Assembly (NCBI GenBank): GCA_020847045.1
Contig: JADLCT010000024.1
Location: 1 to 64,000, forward strand
DNA from: Bryobacterales bacterium
GTDB taxonomy: Bacteria > Acidobacteriota > Terriglobia > Bryobacterales > Bryobacteraceae
Length of the DNA stretch: 64,000 nt
Reading direction: 5' to 3'
In this document: piece after piece, positions 20,675-29,496 of the stretch
Position numbering within the stretch: position 1 is the first letter of the stretch
Layout: the number at the start of each line of letters is the position of its first letter
The notes under the pieces: model-generated
Told to the model about the DNA's origin: nothing
What the model saw: only the letters and a program-made list of their open reading frames with translations
The model's database searches: none
Program-made: the position numbers and the translations under genes

Positions 20675-21250
20675 TTGTCAGCACGGTTTATACTGAGTGT
20701 AGTCAGACCGGGTGATCTCCCGCCGGAGGAGCTTCCCGAGGTTGCCTTCCTGGGCAGAAGTAATGTGGGCAAATCCACGTTGCTCAACACGCTCACGGGA
20801 GTGAAAGGTCTGGCGCACACCAGTTCCACTCCAGGTCGCACGCAAGCCATCAATTTTTTCCGGGTACAAGACAGTTGGTGCTTCGTCGATCTGCCGGGGT
20901 ATGGGTATGCCCGGGTTCCCCTTGCCGTGAAGGATTCCTGGAAGGGCCTGATTGAAGGCTATCTGGCCAGGCGGGCGGCGCTCGTACTGTGCTGCATCCT
21001 TCTGGATGCGCGACGCGGCTGGATGGAGCAGGATATTGATCTCCGCCACTGGCTGCAACACCAAGGAATACGATGCATGGTCATCGCAACAAAGATGGAC
21101 AAACTGAGGAACCAGAAGGAACAGCGGCAGGCGCTGTTGCAACTCCGCGCGCATCTGGACGGCGCGGAGCTGGTGCTCTTCTCGGCCAAGACAGGCCAGG
21201 GAGTGAGGGAAATTTGGCAAGCGATTTCGAAAACCCACAGCAGGAAATAG
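20675..21250 (+). CDS. engB: Ribosome biogenesis GTP-binding protein EngB/YsxC
   Basis: [49 protein letters not shown]; probable TTG start. Confidence 0.94.
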   Translation: MSARFILSVVRPGDLPPEELPEVAFLGRSNVGKSTLLNTLTGVKGLAHTSSTPGRTQAINFFRVQDSWCFVDLPGYGYARVPLAVKDSWKGLIEGYLARRAALVLCCILLDARRGWMEQDIDLRHWLQHQGIRCMVIATKMDKLRNQKEQRQALLQLRAHLDGAELVLFSAKTGQGVREIWQAISKTHSRK

Positions 21251-21303
21251 CGGAGCCGGCCACCGGTTCCGTCCCGCCCACACAATCCACCCCGGAGGTC
21301 AGC

Positions 21304-22962
21304 GTGTCGTCCGACAGCAAGACGCCCACCGAAACCAAGTCAGAAGAACCCAGGAAAACACGGGAGGCGGCGCCCAGGCCCAAGGCCGAAGGCGGCGCCA
21401 AGGCGGATCAGCCGAGAGCCGCCAGGCCCGCCGCCGCTGCCAAGGAGCCAGCCGCGGGGGAAAAGCCGGCCGCGGCCGGCGACAAGGCTGCCGATAAGCC
21501 TGGCGATAAATCTGGCGATCGGCCTACTGACAAGCCAGCCGACAGGTCTGCTGACAGACCTAATGACAGGGGTAATGACAGAGCCGCCGAGCGGCCCAAT
21601 GACCGGGGAGCCGAGCGAGCCGGCGACAAGCCGGAGGCAAGGGCCGACATCACGCATCTGCCCGGCGAATCCCGCCGCCATCACCGTCCTCATAACAAGG
21701 ATCAGCAGCCCGCGCTGGACCTGGTGGAGCTGAAGGAGATGAGTATCATCAACCTGCAGCAGATCGCCAAGGATCTGGGCGTCACCGGCATGGCCGGGAT
21801 GCGGAAGCAGGACCTGATCTTCAAAATCCTGCAGGTGCAGGCTGAAAAATCCGGCCTCATTTTCGCCGAGGGCGTGCTGGAATGCCTGCCCGACGGTTTC
21901 GGCTTCCTGCGCGCGCCCGAGTACAACTACCTGCCGGGTCCCGACGACGTGTATGCGTCGCCCTCGCAGATCCGCCGGTTTGACCTGCGCACCGGCGATA
22001 CGATCAGTGGCCAGATCCGGCCGCCGAAGGAAGGCGAGCGCTATTTCGCCCTCATCAAGGTGGACGCCATCAACTTCGAGGCGCCCGAAGAGTCCCGCAA
22101 CAAGATCTTCTTTGACAACCTGACGCCGCTGTATCCGGAGAAGCGGCTGAAGCTGGAGACCACGCGCGACAACTATTCCGGCCGTGTGATGGACATGCTG
22201 ACGCCCATCGGCAAGGGCCAGCGCGGTCTTATCGTCGCGCCGCCCCGCACCGGCAAAACCATGCTGTTGCAGAGCATCGCCAACTCCATCACCACCAATC
22301 ACGAAGAGGTGAACCTGATCGTACTGCTCATTGACGAGCGGCCCGAAGAGGTCACCGACATGCAGCGCTCCGTGCGCGGCGAAGTGATCAGCTCCACCTT
22401 CGACGAACCGGCCTCGCGCCACGTCCAGGTGGCCGAAATGGTGATCGAAAAGGCCAAGCGCCTGGTGGAGCACAAGAAGGACGTCGTGATTCTGCTCGAC
22501 TCCATCACCCGTCTGGCCCGAGCCTACAACGCCGTCGTGCCACCCTCGGGCAAGGTGCTATCAGGCGGTGTGGATTCCAATGCCCTTCAGCGGCCCAAGC
22601 GCTTTTTCGGCGCCGCTCGGAATATCGAGGAGGGTGGCTCGCTCACCATCGTCGCCACGGCCCTCATCGACACCGGCTCCCGCATGGATGACGTGATTTT
22701 CGAAGAGTTCAAGGGCACGGGCAACATGGAAATCCACCTCGATCGCAAGCTGGTGGACAAGCGGATTTTCCCCGCGCTGGACATTCACAAATCCGGCACC
22801 CGCAAGGACGAGCTGTTGATTCCGCGGGAGGACCTGAACCGCATCTGGGTGCTCCGTAAAGTGCTCAGTCCTTTGTCGCCCGTCGAGTCGGTTGAACTAC
22901 TGTTGGACAAGCTGGGCAAGACGCGCAGCAATGCCGAATTTCTGGCCAGCATGAATGGATAA
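21304..22962 (+). CDS. rho: Transcription termination factor Rho with long charged N-terminal extension
   Basis: [57 protein letters not shown] start at 21304 preceded by GGAGG. Confidence 0.96.
   Translation: MSSDSKTPTETKSEEPRKTREAAPRPKAEGGAKADQPRAARPAAAAKEPAAGEKPAAAGDKAADKPGDKSGDRPTDKPADRSADRPNDRGNDRAAERPNDRGAERAGDKPEARADITHLPGESRRHHRPHNKDQQPALDLVELKEMSIINLQQIAKDLGVTGMAGMRKQDLIFKILQVQAEKSGLIFAEGVLECLPDGFGFLRAPEYNYLPGPDDVYASPSQIRRFDLRTGDTISGQIRPPKEGERYFALIKVDAINFEAPEESRNKIFFDNLTPLYPEKRLKLETTRDNYSGRVMDMLTPIGKGQRGLIVAPPRTGKTMLLQSIANSITTNHEEVNLIVLLIDERPEEVTDMQRSVRGEVISSTFDEPASRHVQVAEMVIEKAKRLVEHKKDVVILLDSITRLARAYNAVVPPSGKVLSGGVDSNALQRPKRFFGAARNIEEGGSLTIVATALIDTGSRMDDVIFEEFKGTGNMEIHLDRKLVDKRIFPALDIHKSGTRKDELLIPREDLNRIWVLRKVLSPLSPVESVELLLDKLGKTRSNAEFLASMNG
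21481..21636 (+). repeat. 13 in-frame 12-nt units encoding a (D/E)(K/R)xx tetrapeptide repeat in Rho
   Basis: [52 protein letters not shown]. Confidence 0.9.
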
Positions 22963-23008
22963 CGGCGAATTTCCCTTTTATTTCGCCTCTTATTAAAGTT
23001 GAAGCTCA

Positions 23009-23046
23009 TTTGGGGGCCTGTCCGGCAGTACGGATTGGCCCCCAAA
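23009..23046 (+). terminator. Long perfect hairpin downstream of rho
   Basis: TTTGGGGGCC-(18 nt, with inner TCCG/CGGA)-GGCCCCCAAA; no long T-tract after it. Confidence 0.55.
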
Positions 23047-23199
23047 CTGTTCTCCGGTTGTGCGATTCCTCCGCACCGGAATAACCTCGTGGCTTACAAT
23101 AACGTCTGTTATAGCGGAAGACTCTCTGCGCGCCAGCCGGCGCCAAGGGAATGATGGTGTCTTTGCGCTACTAACCTCGCGAAAAGAACAAGGTTTTCG

Positions 23200-24900
23200 A
23201 TGCAGCCCTCAGTAAACGCAGCTTCGCATTCACACGCCCCATCCCGGGCGCGAACCTGGCTTGTCGGCGCTTCGCTGCTGGCTGTGGCTGGCGCGGGGAT
23301 CTACATCCGCCAAGCGTCGGCGCAGGAGAAGGGAGCCAAGCAGGCGCCCGAAATCCGATCAGCCAAAGCCATGAGCGGCACGCTGAACAGCACCTTGCGC
23401 CTGACCGGTTCCACGGGAGCGGAGCACTTTTCCCAGCTTCTCGCGCCACAGTTGCACGGCTCACGGTCGGGATTCGGCCGTGACAGCCGGTCGTTCAGCG
23501 CCTCCCGCAGCTCGAATACGACGGTGGCCTCGCGGGCGGCGGGGACCTCCAGCGGCAGCTCCTCGGGCGGCGGTTCAACGACTGTGGCGGCCGACGGCTC
23601 GCTGACGGTTTCCAGCTCCAGCGGAGCACAGTCCAGCTCGCGCAGCTCCTCGGCGATGCGTTCGGCCACCAGCCGCGTCAGCTCCAGCTCCTCCAGTTCA
23701 TCGGCGTCGGCGTCCTCCCGGGGATCGTCTTCCTCGTCCAGCGCCTCTTCCACAATGGGCGCGGAGGGCCTTGGCTCCACGTCGAACTCGCTCAGTGGCG
23801 GCTCCGGCGGTCCGGGCGCCATCGGCACAACTTCGCGCGGATCGGCCGGCGGCGAATTCAGCCTGGTCCTGCAAGATGCCGCAAAGCCGGGCAGCTTCGT
23901 AAAGAAGGGAGACGCCGTCGCCGAGTTCGACCGCCAGTACATGCTCACGCGGCTGGACGACTACCGCTCCAGCGTCGTGCAAACCGAAGCCAGCTTCAAG
24001 AAACTAACCTCCGAGCTGGAGGTGGCCCGCAAGGCGCACCGGCAAACCATCGACTCAGCCAAGGGTGATCTGGACAAAGCCAAGCTCACCATGCGTACGG
24101 CTCCCGTGATGGGCGCCATCGAGACGGAACGCTCGAAACTGGCGCTCGAAGAGGCGCAAGCCCGGTATGACCAGCTCCTCAAGGAAGTGAAGTTCATGGA
24201 GGACAGTCTGCGCTCGGAGATCAAGAACGCCGAGATCGAGTTGAAACAATCGCGCATTGAGCTGCGCCGCGCCGAGATCAATGCCGACCGCATGGTGCTG
24301 AAGGCGCCCATCGACGGCATGGTGGTGATGCAGAACATGTTTCGCGGCTCGGAGTTTGACCAGGTGAAAGTGGGCGACCAGCTCTTTCCCGGCTTCCCCT
24401 TCATGCAGATTGTCGATACCTCCTCGATGGTCGTCAACGCGAATGTGAATCAGGTGGACGTGGAGCGCATGCGCATCGGGCTGAAGGCCACCGTCCGCTT
24501 CGACGCCTTCCCTGATCTCTCTCTGCCCGCGACGGTTCACGCCGTGGGGACGGTCGCCAAATCCAGCCGCTACCGGCCGGATTGGATCAAGGAAATGGCC
24601 GTGGTGCTGAAGCTCGACGGCATGGATCCGCGCGTGATTCCGGATCTCTCGGTGAGTATCGACGTCGTGCTGGGCAACGAGGAAAACACAACCGTTGTGC
24701 CGCGTGAAGCCCTTCAGTACGAAACGGCCGGCGCTGCGCAGACCGTCGAACCCTATGTATGGGTTCGCAGCGGTCCAGCCTGGGAGCGCCGCAAGGTGAC
24801 GCTGGGAATGGTCACGGCCACGTCGGCGAGCATACGCTCCGGCGTGAAGCCCGGAGAGGTGGTGGCCTTAGAGCCGCCTCCGAAGGCCAATATCACCTGA
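23200..24900 (+). CDS. Efflux periplasmic adaptor (HlyD/MFP family) with Ser-rich insertion
   Basis: KPGSFVKKGDAVAEFDRQY lipoyl-like motif, coiled-coil, VLKAPIDGMVVMQNMFRGSEF; Ser-rich stretch about 23455-23860. Confidence 0.88.
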   Translation: MQPSVNAASHSHAPSRARTWLVGASLLAVAGAGIYIRQASAQEKGAKQAPEIRSAKAMSGTLNSTLRLTGSTGAEHFSQLLAPQLHGSRSGFGRDSRSFSASRSSNTTVASRAAGTSSGSSSGGGSTTVAADGSLTVSSSSGAQSSSRSSSAMRSATSRVSSSSSSSSASASSRGSSSSSSASSTMGAEGLGSTSNSLSGGSGGPGAIGTTSRGSAGGEFSLVLQDAAKPGSFVKKGDAVAEFDRQYMLTRLDDYRSSVVQTEASFKKLTSELEVARKAHRQTIDSAKGDLDKAKLTMRTAPVMGAIETERSKLALEEAQARYDQLLKEVKFMEDSLRSEIKNAEIELKQSRIELRRAEINADRMVLKAPIDGMVVMQNMFRGSEFDQVKVGDQLFPGFPFMQIVDTSSMVVNANVNQVDVERMRIGLKATVRFDAFPDLSLPATVHAVGTVAKSSRYRPDWIKEMAVVLKLDGMDPRVIPDLSVSIDVVLGNEENTTVVPREALQYETAGAAQTVEPYVWVRSGPAWERRKVTLGMVTATSASIRSGVKPGEVVALEPPPKANIT

Positions 24901-24936
24901 CGAAAAAGCCGCCCCAGAATCAGTAGAGGAAGAACC

Positions 24937-26244
24937 ATGAGCTCGAAAGACGTAAAACCGAAACAGCGGCTAGGCCAGGCCGGCGAAGGCAAATCCAGGA
25001 AACTGATCATCGGCGTGCTGGTCGCGCTGATTGGCGGCGGGGCCGCCTACGCCGCCTACCGGTACACGGGCAAGACGACCGTGGAAGTGCCTGTCGCCCG
25101 CGTGCGCAAGGGCGAATTTGTCATCAGCGTGAAAACGCGCGGCGAGGTGCGTAGCGTCAACTCCGTGCTGATCTCCGCGCCCCAGGTGCCCGAGCAGAAG
25201 ATCGTCACGCTGGCCGAGTCCGGCAAGCCCGTGAAGAAGGGCGACGTGATTGTTGAGTTCGACGCGGCCTCGCAGGAGCAGTACTATCTCGATCGCAGCA
25301 CCAACGTCCGCACCGTGGATAGCGAGATTGTCCAGTTGATGGCCTCGCACCGCATGGTGAACGAGATGGACGGCATGAACCTGATGACCTCCGAGTACAA
25401 CGTGCAGCGCACTGAGCTGGAGGCCAGCAAAGCCGAGGTGGTGAGCGAGATCGAAGGCGCCAAGAACCGTATCGACGTCGGCATCAGCAAGGGCGAACTC
25501 AGCCAGGTGAACACGACGATTGGTTCCCACAAGATCGGACAAGGGGCCGACCTGGAGCGCCTGGGACAAAAGAAGGACAAAACCCTTCGCGATCTGGACC
25601 GGGCCAAGGGCTACCTGTCGAAGATGGTCATCCGCGCCCCGGTCGACGGCATTGTGAACATCCTTCCGAACTTCCGCGCCTCGGGCTCTTTCGGCTCGAC
25701 GCCCCCGCCGTTCCGTGAAGGAGACCGCGCCTGGACCGGTGCGGCCATCGCCGAGATTCCCGATCTGGACCACATGCGCATCGAGCTGAAGCTGGATGAG
25801 GTGGACCGTGGCAAGCTGAAGCTCGGCCAGAAGGTCCGCCTCCGCGTGGATGCGCTTCCGGAGAAGGAGTTCAGCGCCGTGCTGGACTGGATCAGCCCCA
25901 TCGCGGCCATCACCTGGCGCGGCATGGGTCTGACGGAGAAGACGTTTCCGGCGCGCGCCACGCTGAGCTCGGTTGACCCCCGCATGCGTCCCGGCATGAG
26001 CGGCAGCGCGGAAATCATCATCGAAAGCCAGCCCAACGTTCTCCTGATTCCCGCCCGTTCGAGCTTCGCCCACAACGGCAAGCCCGCCGTGTACGTCCAG
26101 CGAGGCTCCAATTTCTCGATCCGGCAGATTGAGGTGGGTAGACGGAACGATACGGACATCGTTGTCGTAGGAGGTCTCGCCGAGGGCGAACAGGTGACGC
26201 TGGAAAGTCCAGCGGAAGCGCTAAAACGGGCCAAGAAGCTGTAG
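24937..26244 (+). CDS. Efflux periplasmic adaptor (HlyD/MFP family)
   Basis: ESGKPVKKGDVIVEFDAASQ, VIRAPVDGIVNILPNF, GMSGSAEIIIESQPNVLLIPARSSF. Confidence 0.9.
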   Translation: MSSKDVKPKQRLGQAGEGKSRKLIIGVLVALIGGGAAYAAYRYTGKTTVEVPVARVRKGEFVISVKTRGEVRSVNSVLISAPQVPEQKIVTLAESGKPVKKGDVIVEFDAASQEQYYLDRSTNVRTVDSEIVQLMASHRMVNEMDGMNLMTSEYNVQRTELEASKAEVVSEIEGAKNRIDVGISKGELSQVNTTIGSHKIGQGADLERLGQKKDKTLRDLDRAKGYLSKMVIRAPVDGIVNILPNFRASGSFGSTPPPFREGDRAWTGAAIAEIPDLDHMRIELKLDEVDRGKLKLGQKVRLRVDALPEKEFSAVLDWISPIAAITWRGMGLTEKTFPARATLSSVDPRMRPGMSGSAEIIIESQPNVLLIPARSSFAHNGKPAVYVQRGSNFSIRQIEVGRRNDTDIVVVGGLAEGEQVTLESPAEALKRAKKL

Positions 26245-26278
26245 CGGCGGGGACCGTGCGCCACCAAGGAACATTGTC

Positions 26279-28201
26279 ATGAAGAAACTTGTCGTCAGAC
26301 TCCTCGTCGTAGGCCTGCTGGCCGTGGCCGCGTGGGGTGGTTACACCGTTTTCAAACAGATCCCGCAGCAAAAGGTGGCCGCGTTGCCCACCGCCAAGGT
26401 GCGCCAGGGCGACGTGGTGGTTCGCACCTATGCGCGCGGCGAATTGCGCGCCGTTCGTTCGGCCACGCTCACCGCGCCCAACCTGTTCGGCACCATTCAG
26501 GTGACGCGGCTGGCCGCTCTCGGCGCGCTGGCCAAGGACAAGGATCTCATCGCTGAATTCGACGATTCCGAGTTGCAATCGCGTCTCGAAGAAAAGCAGT
26601 TGGAAATCGACCAGGTGGACGAGCAGTTGAAGAAGGCGCAAGCCGACCTGGCCATCCGCAATAACCAGGACGACGTGGAGCTGCTGCGCACCCGGTATTC
26701 GGTGCGCCGCGCCGAACTGGAAGTGAAGCGCAATGAGCTGCTCTCGCAGATCGACGCGAAGAAAAACCTGTTGAACCTGGAAGAGGCCAAGCGGCGGTTG
26801 ACGCAGTTGGAAAGCGACATTAAGAGCCGTCGCGAACAGGCCGAAGCCGAACTGGCGGTTTTGCGCGAGCGCAAGAACAAGGCGCTGCTCGAGCTGAACC
26901 GCGAAAAAATGCGTTTGAACCAGGTGAAGCTGCTGGCGCCCATGAGCGGTTTGGTGGCCATACGCCAGACGCGGCCCACCTTCTTCATGCCCGGCATGCA
27001 GCTTCCCGACATTCGTGAAGGCGACCAGTTGCAGGCCGGCATGCCTGTGGCCGACATCCTGGACCTTTCCGAGCTGGAAGTGATCGCGCGCGTGGGTGAA
27101 CTGGACCGCGCCAATCTCCACGAAGGGCAGGACGTCGTAATGACGCTCGATGCTCTGGCGGAAAAGAAGCTTTCGGGCAGGATCAAATCGATGTCGGGCA
27201 CTGCGAGCGCCAACGTGTTTTCGAGCGATCCGGCGAAGAAGTTCGACGTGCTGTTCACGGTGGACATGCCGCAACTGCTGACGGCGCTCGGCGCGGGCAA
27301 GGAACAGATCGCGCGCATCATGGCCCAGGCGGAGGCGAACCGGAAACGGGCGCCCCTGGCCGCACCCGCGAGTCTTCTGGCCGTCAACATGGTCGGCGGC
27401 GCCCCGGGCGGCGCACCTCAGATGACCAGCGGCCCCGGAGGCAATGGCGGCTTCGGTGGCGGTGGCCAGAGTGGACCTCCGGGAGCGATGGTGCAGTTCC
27501 GCGGTCCCGGCGGGCAGGGCGACAGGCAGGGCGCCGGTGGTGCTTCCAGCCTCACTCCGGAGCAACGCACCAAGATGCGCGAAATCATGCAGAAGGTGCT
27601 TGGCGGAAAGAGCCTTCAGGAGTTGAGCGGAGACGAACGCACGCAGGCCATGGCCAAAGTGCAGGCTGAGTTGAAGAAGGCGGGCATCAATGCGCCGGCC
27701 GGCTTCGGACGCGGTGGCGGACGAGGACCCGGTGGCGAGGGCGCTGGCGGCGGACGGCGCGGCGAAGGCGGCGCCGACGGCATGCCGATGCTCGGCTTCA
27801 GCACAGGGCAGCGTTACAGCCAGGCCGAATTGAACAATGCCAAACTGCCTCCGCCTCCCGAGCAGGACAACCAGCTCGACGTGCTTCTTCGCCCCGGTCT
27901 TCTGGCCGACGTCGAGATCATTGTCGAGAAGATTCCCAACGCCATCCACGTTCCCGCGCAGGCGGTCTTCCAGAGAGACAACAAGATGGTGGTTTATGTG
28001 AAAGAGGGCGGCAAGTTTGTCCCGCGCGAAATTCACATCAAGAAGCGCAGCGAGAACGTGTTTGTCATCGAGTCCGGTGTCGCGGCTGGAGACGAGGTTG
28101 CCATGGCCGACCCCGAAGCCAAGCCGGGGGATAAGAAGAAGGACGGTAAGGGCGGCGGTGGCGGCGCAATTGGCACCATGCCCGGCGGTAAGAAAGGATA
28201 A
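26279..28201 (+). CDS. Efflux periplasmic adaptor (HlyD/MFP family) with Gly-rich insertion
   Basis: Adaptor layout: KDKDLIAEFDDSELQSRLEE, LLAPMSGLVAIRQTR, LLADVEIIVEKIPNAIHVPAQAVF; Gly-rich region about 27390-27790. Confidence 0.88.
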   Translation: MKKLVVRLLVVGLLAVAAWGGYTVFKQIPQQKVAALPTAKVRQGDVVVRTYARGELRAVRSATLTAPNLFGTIQVTRLAALGALAKDKDLIAEFDDSELQSRLEEKQLEIDQVDEQLKKAQADLAIRNNQDDVELLRTRYSVRRAELEVKRNELLSQIDAKKNLLNLEEAKRRLTQLESDIKSRREQAEAELAVLRERKNKALLELNREKMRLNQVKLLAPMSGLVAIRQTRPTFFMPGMQLPDIREGDQLQAGMPVADILDLSELEVIARVGELDRANLHEGQDVVMTLDALAEKKLSGRIKSMSGTASANVFSSDPAKKFDVLFTVDMPQLLTALGAGKEQIARIMAQAEANRKRAPLAAPASLLAVNMVGGAPGGAPQMTSGPGGNGGFGGGGQSGPPGAMVQFRGPGGQGDRQGAGGASSLTPEQRTKMREIMQKVLGGKSLQELSGDERTQAMAKVQAELKKAGINAPAGFGRGGGRGPGGEGAGGGRRGEGGADGMPMLGFSTGQRYSQAELNNAKLPPPPEQDNQLDVLLRPGLLADVEIIVEKIPNAIHVPAQAVFQRDNKMVVYVKEGGKFVPREIHIKKRSENVFVIESGVAAGDEVAMADPEAKPGDKKKDGKGGGGGAIGTMPGGKKG

Positions 28202-28207
28202 TCGGGC

Positions 28208-29464
28208 ATGTCGGCGTTTTCCGGAATTCTCCCCGAACTCTACATGGGGCTGTCGAGCCTCCTGGTTCACAAGCTGCGCAGCCTGCTCACCATGCTGGGC
28301 ATGATCTTCGGCGTCGGCGCGGTGGTGGCGATGCTATCCATCACGGCCGGCGCGCAGAAGGACATCCTGTCCTCCATCGACATGCTCGGCGTGAATAACA
28401 TTCTCATCGAAGCCAAGGAGGCCGTGGACCGCAATGAATTGCAGGCCCGCCGGCTGATCTCCCCCGGCCTCACCTTCCGCGACTTTCGCGCCATCGCCGA
28501 AAACGTCGGCGGCATCCAGGCGATCACGCCGCGCAAGCGTTTCAAGCCGCAAAAGGTGCTGCCAAAGACCGCCAACGAGTCTCCCATGCTGATCGGCGTC
28601 GAACCGAGCTACCTCGAGATTCAGAGCCTGAAGATCGTGGAAGGCCGCTTCTTCAACGAGGAAGAGAACCGCGACTCCATCCCCGTGTGCGTGCTCGGGG
28701 AATCGGCAAAGGTGAACCTGCTTGGCTACGACCGCGCGGTTGGGAAGTTCGTCAAGATCAACGACACCTGGCTGCAGGTGATCGGCGTGCTGGCGCCGCA
28801 GGCGTCGGCCGATACCGAAGTCGAGGGGTTGGAAGTGGTGAACCGGAACAATCTTGTGATCGCTCCGCTCAACACCGTCATGCGCCGGTTTGAAGACAAC
28901 AACAGCTATTTGAAGGACGAGATCGACGGCATTTACATCAAGGTGAAGGACGGCACGGATTCCATTGAAACCGCCGGCGTCGTCACCGCCATTCTCACCG
29001 CCACCCATAAGGACGCGGGCGATTTCACCGTCGTCGTCCCGGCCGGACTGCTGGAACAACGCGCGCGCACGCTGGGCATTTTCAACATCGTCATGATCTG
29101 CATCGCCGGCATTTCGCTGCTGGTGGGCGGCATTGGCATCATGAACATCATGCTCGCCACGGTGCTCGAACGGACGCGTGAAATCGGCATTCGCCGCGCC
29201 ATTGGCGCGCGGCAGGCCGACATTATTCGACAGTTTCTGACCGAAGCCGTGCTCATCTCCATCGTCGGCGGGCTCATCGGCATCGCCTTTGGCTTCAGCC
29301 TTTCCTGGATCATCGCCGCCGCGGCAGGCTGGTCCACCGTGGTCACCACCACTTCCATTGCCGTCGCCTTCACCGTGTCGGTGGGCATCGGTCTGCTGTT
29401 CGGCATCTACCCGGCCATGCAGGCGGCCAAACTCGACCCCATCGAGGCGATCCGCTACGAATAG
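28208..29464 (+). CDS. ABC transporter permease, MacB/FtsX family
   Basis: LLVHKLRSLLTMLGMIFGVGAVVAMLSITAGAQ and ISLLVGGIGIMNIMLATVLERTREIGIRRAIGARQADI; no ATP-binding domain. Confidence 0.94.
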   Translation: MSAFSGILPELYMGLSSLLVHKLRSLLTMLGMIFGVGAVVAMLSITAGAQKDILSSIDMLGVNNILIEAKEAVDRNELQARRLISPGLTFRDFRAIAENVGGIQAITPRKRFKPQKVLPKTANESPMLIGVEPSYLEIQSLKIVEGRFFNEEENRDSIPVCVLGESAKVNLLGYDRAVGKFVKINDTWLQVIGVLAPQASADTEVEGLEVVNRNNLVIAPLNTVMRRFEDNNSYLKDEIDGIYIKVKDGTDSIETAGVVTAILTATHKDAGDFTVVVPAGLLEQRARTLGIFNIVMICIAGISLLVGGIGIMNIMLATVLERTREIGIRRAIGARQADIIRQFLTEAVLISIVGGLIGIAFGFSLSWIIAAAAGWSTVVTTTSIAVAFTVSVGIGLLFGIYPAMQAAKLDPIEAIRYE

Positions 29465-29496
29465 AAATTTCGGACACTCTTACGGTACATAACAGG

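Noticed and set aside
23301-23948. Acidic minus-strand ORF opposite the Ser-rich adaptor segment
   Set aside because: Glu/Asp composition is simply the complement of Ser codons; explained by the sense low-complexity region.
26018-28270. 750-aa minus-strand ORF opposite the second and third adaptors
   Set aside because: Composition mirrors the sense codons; no domain, no promoter or RBS evidence.
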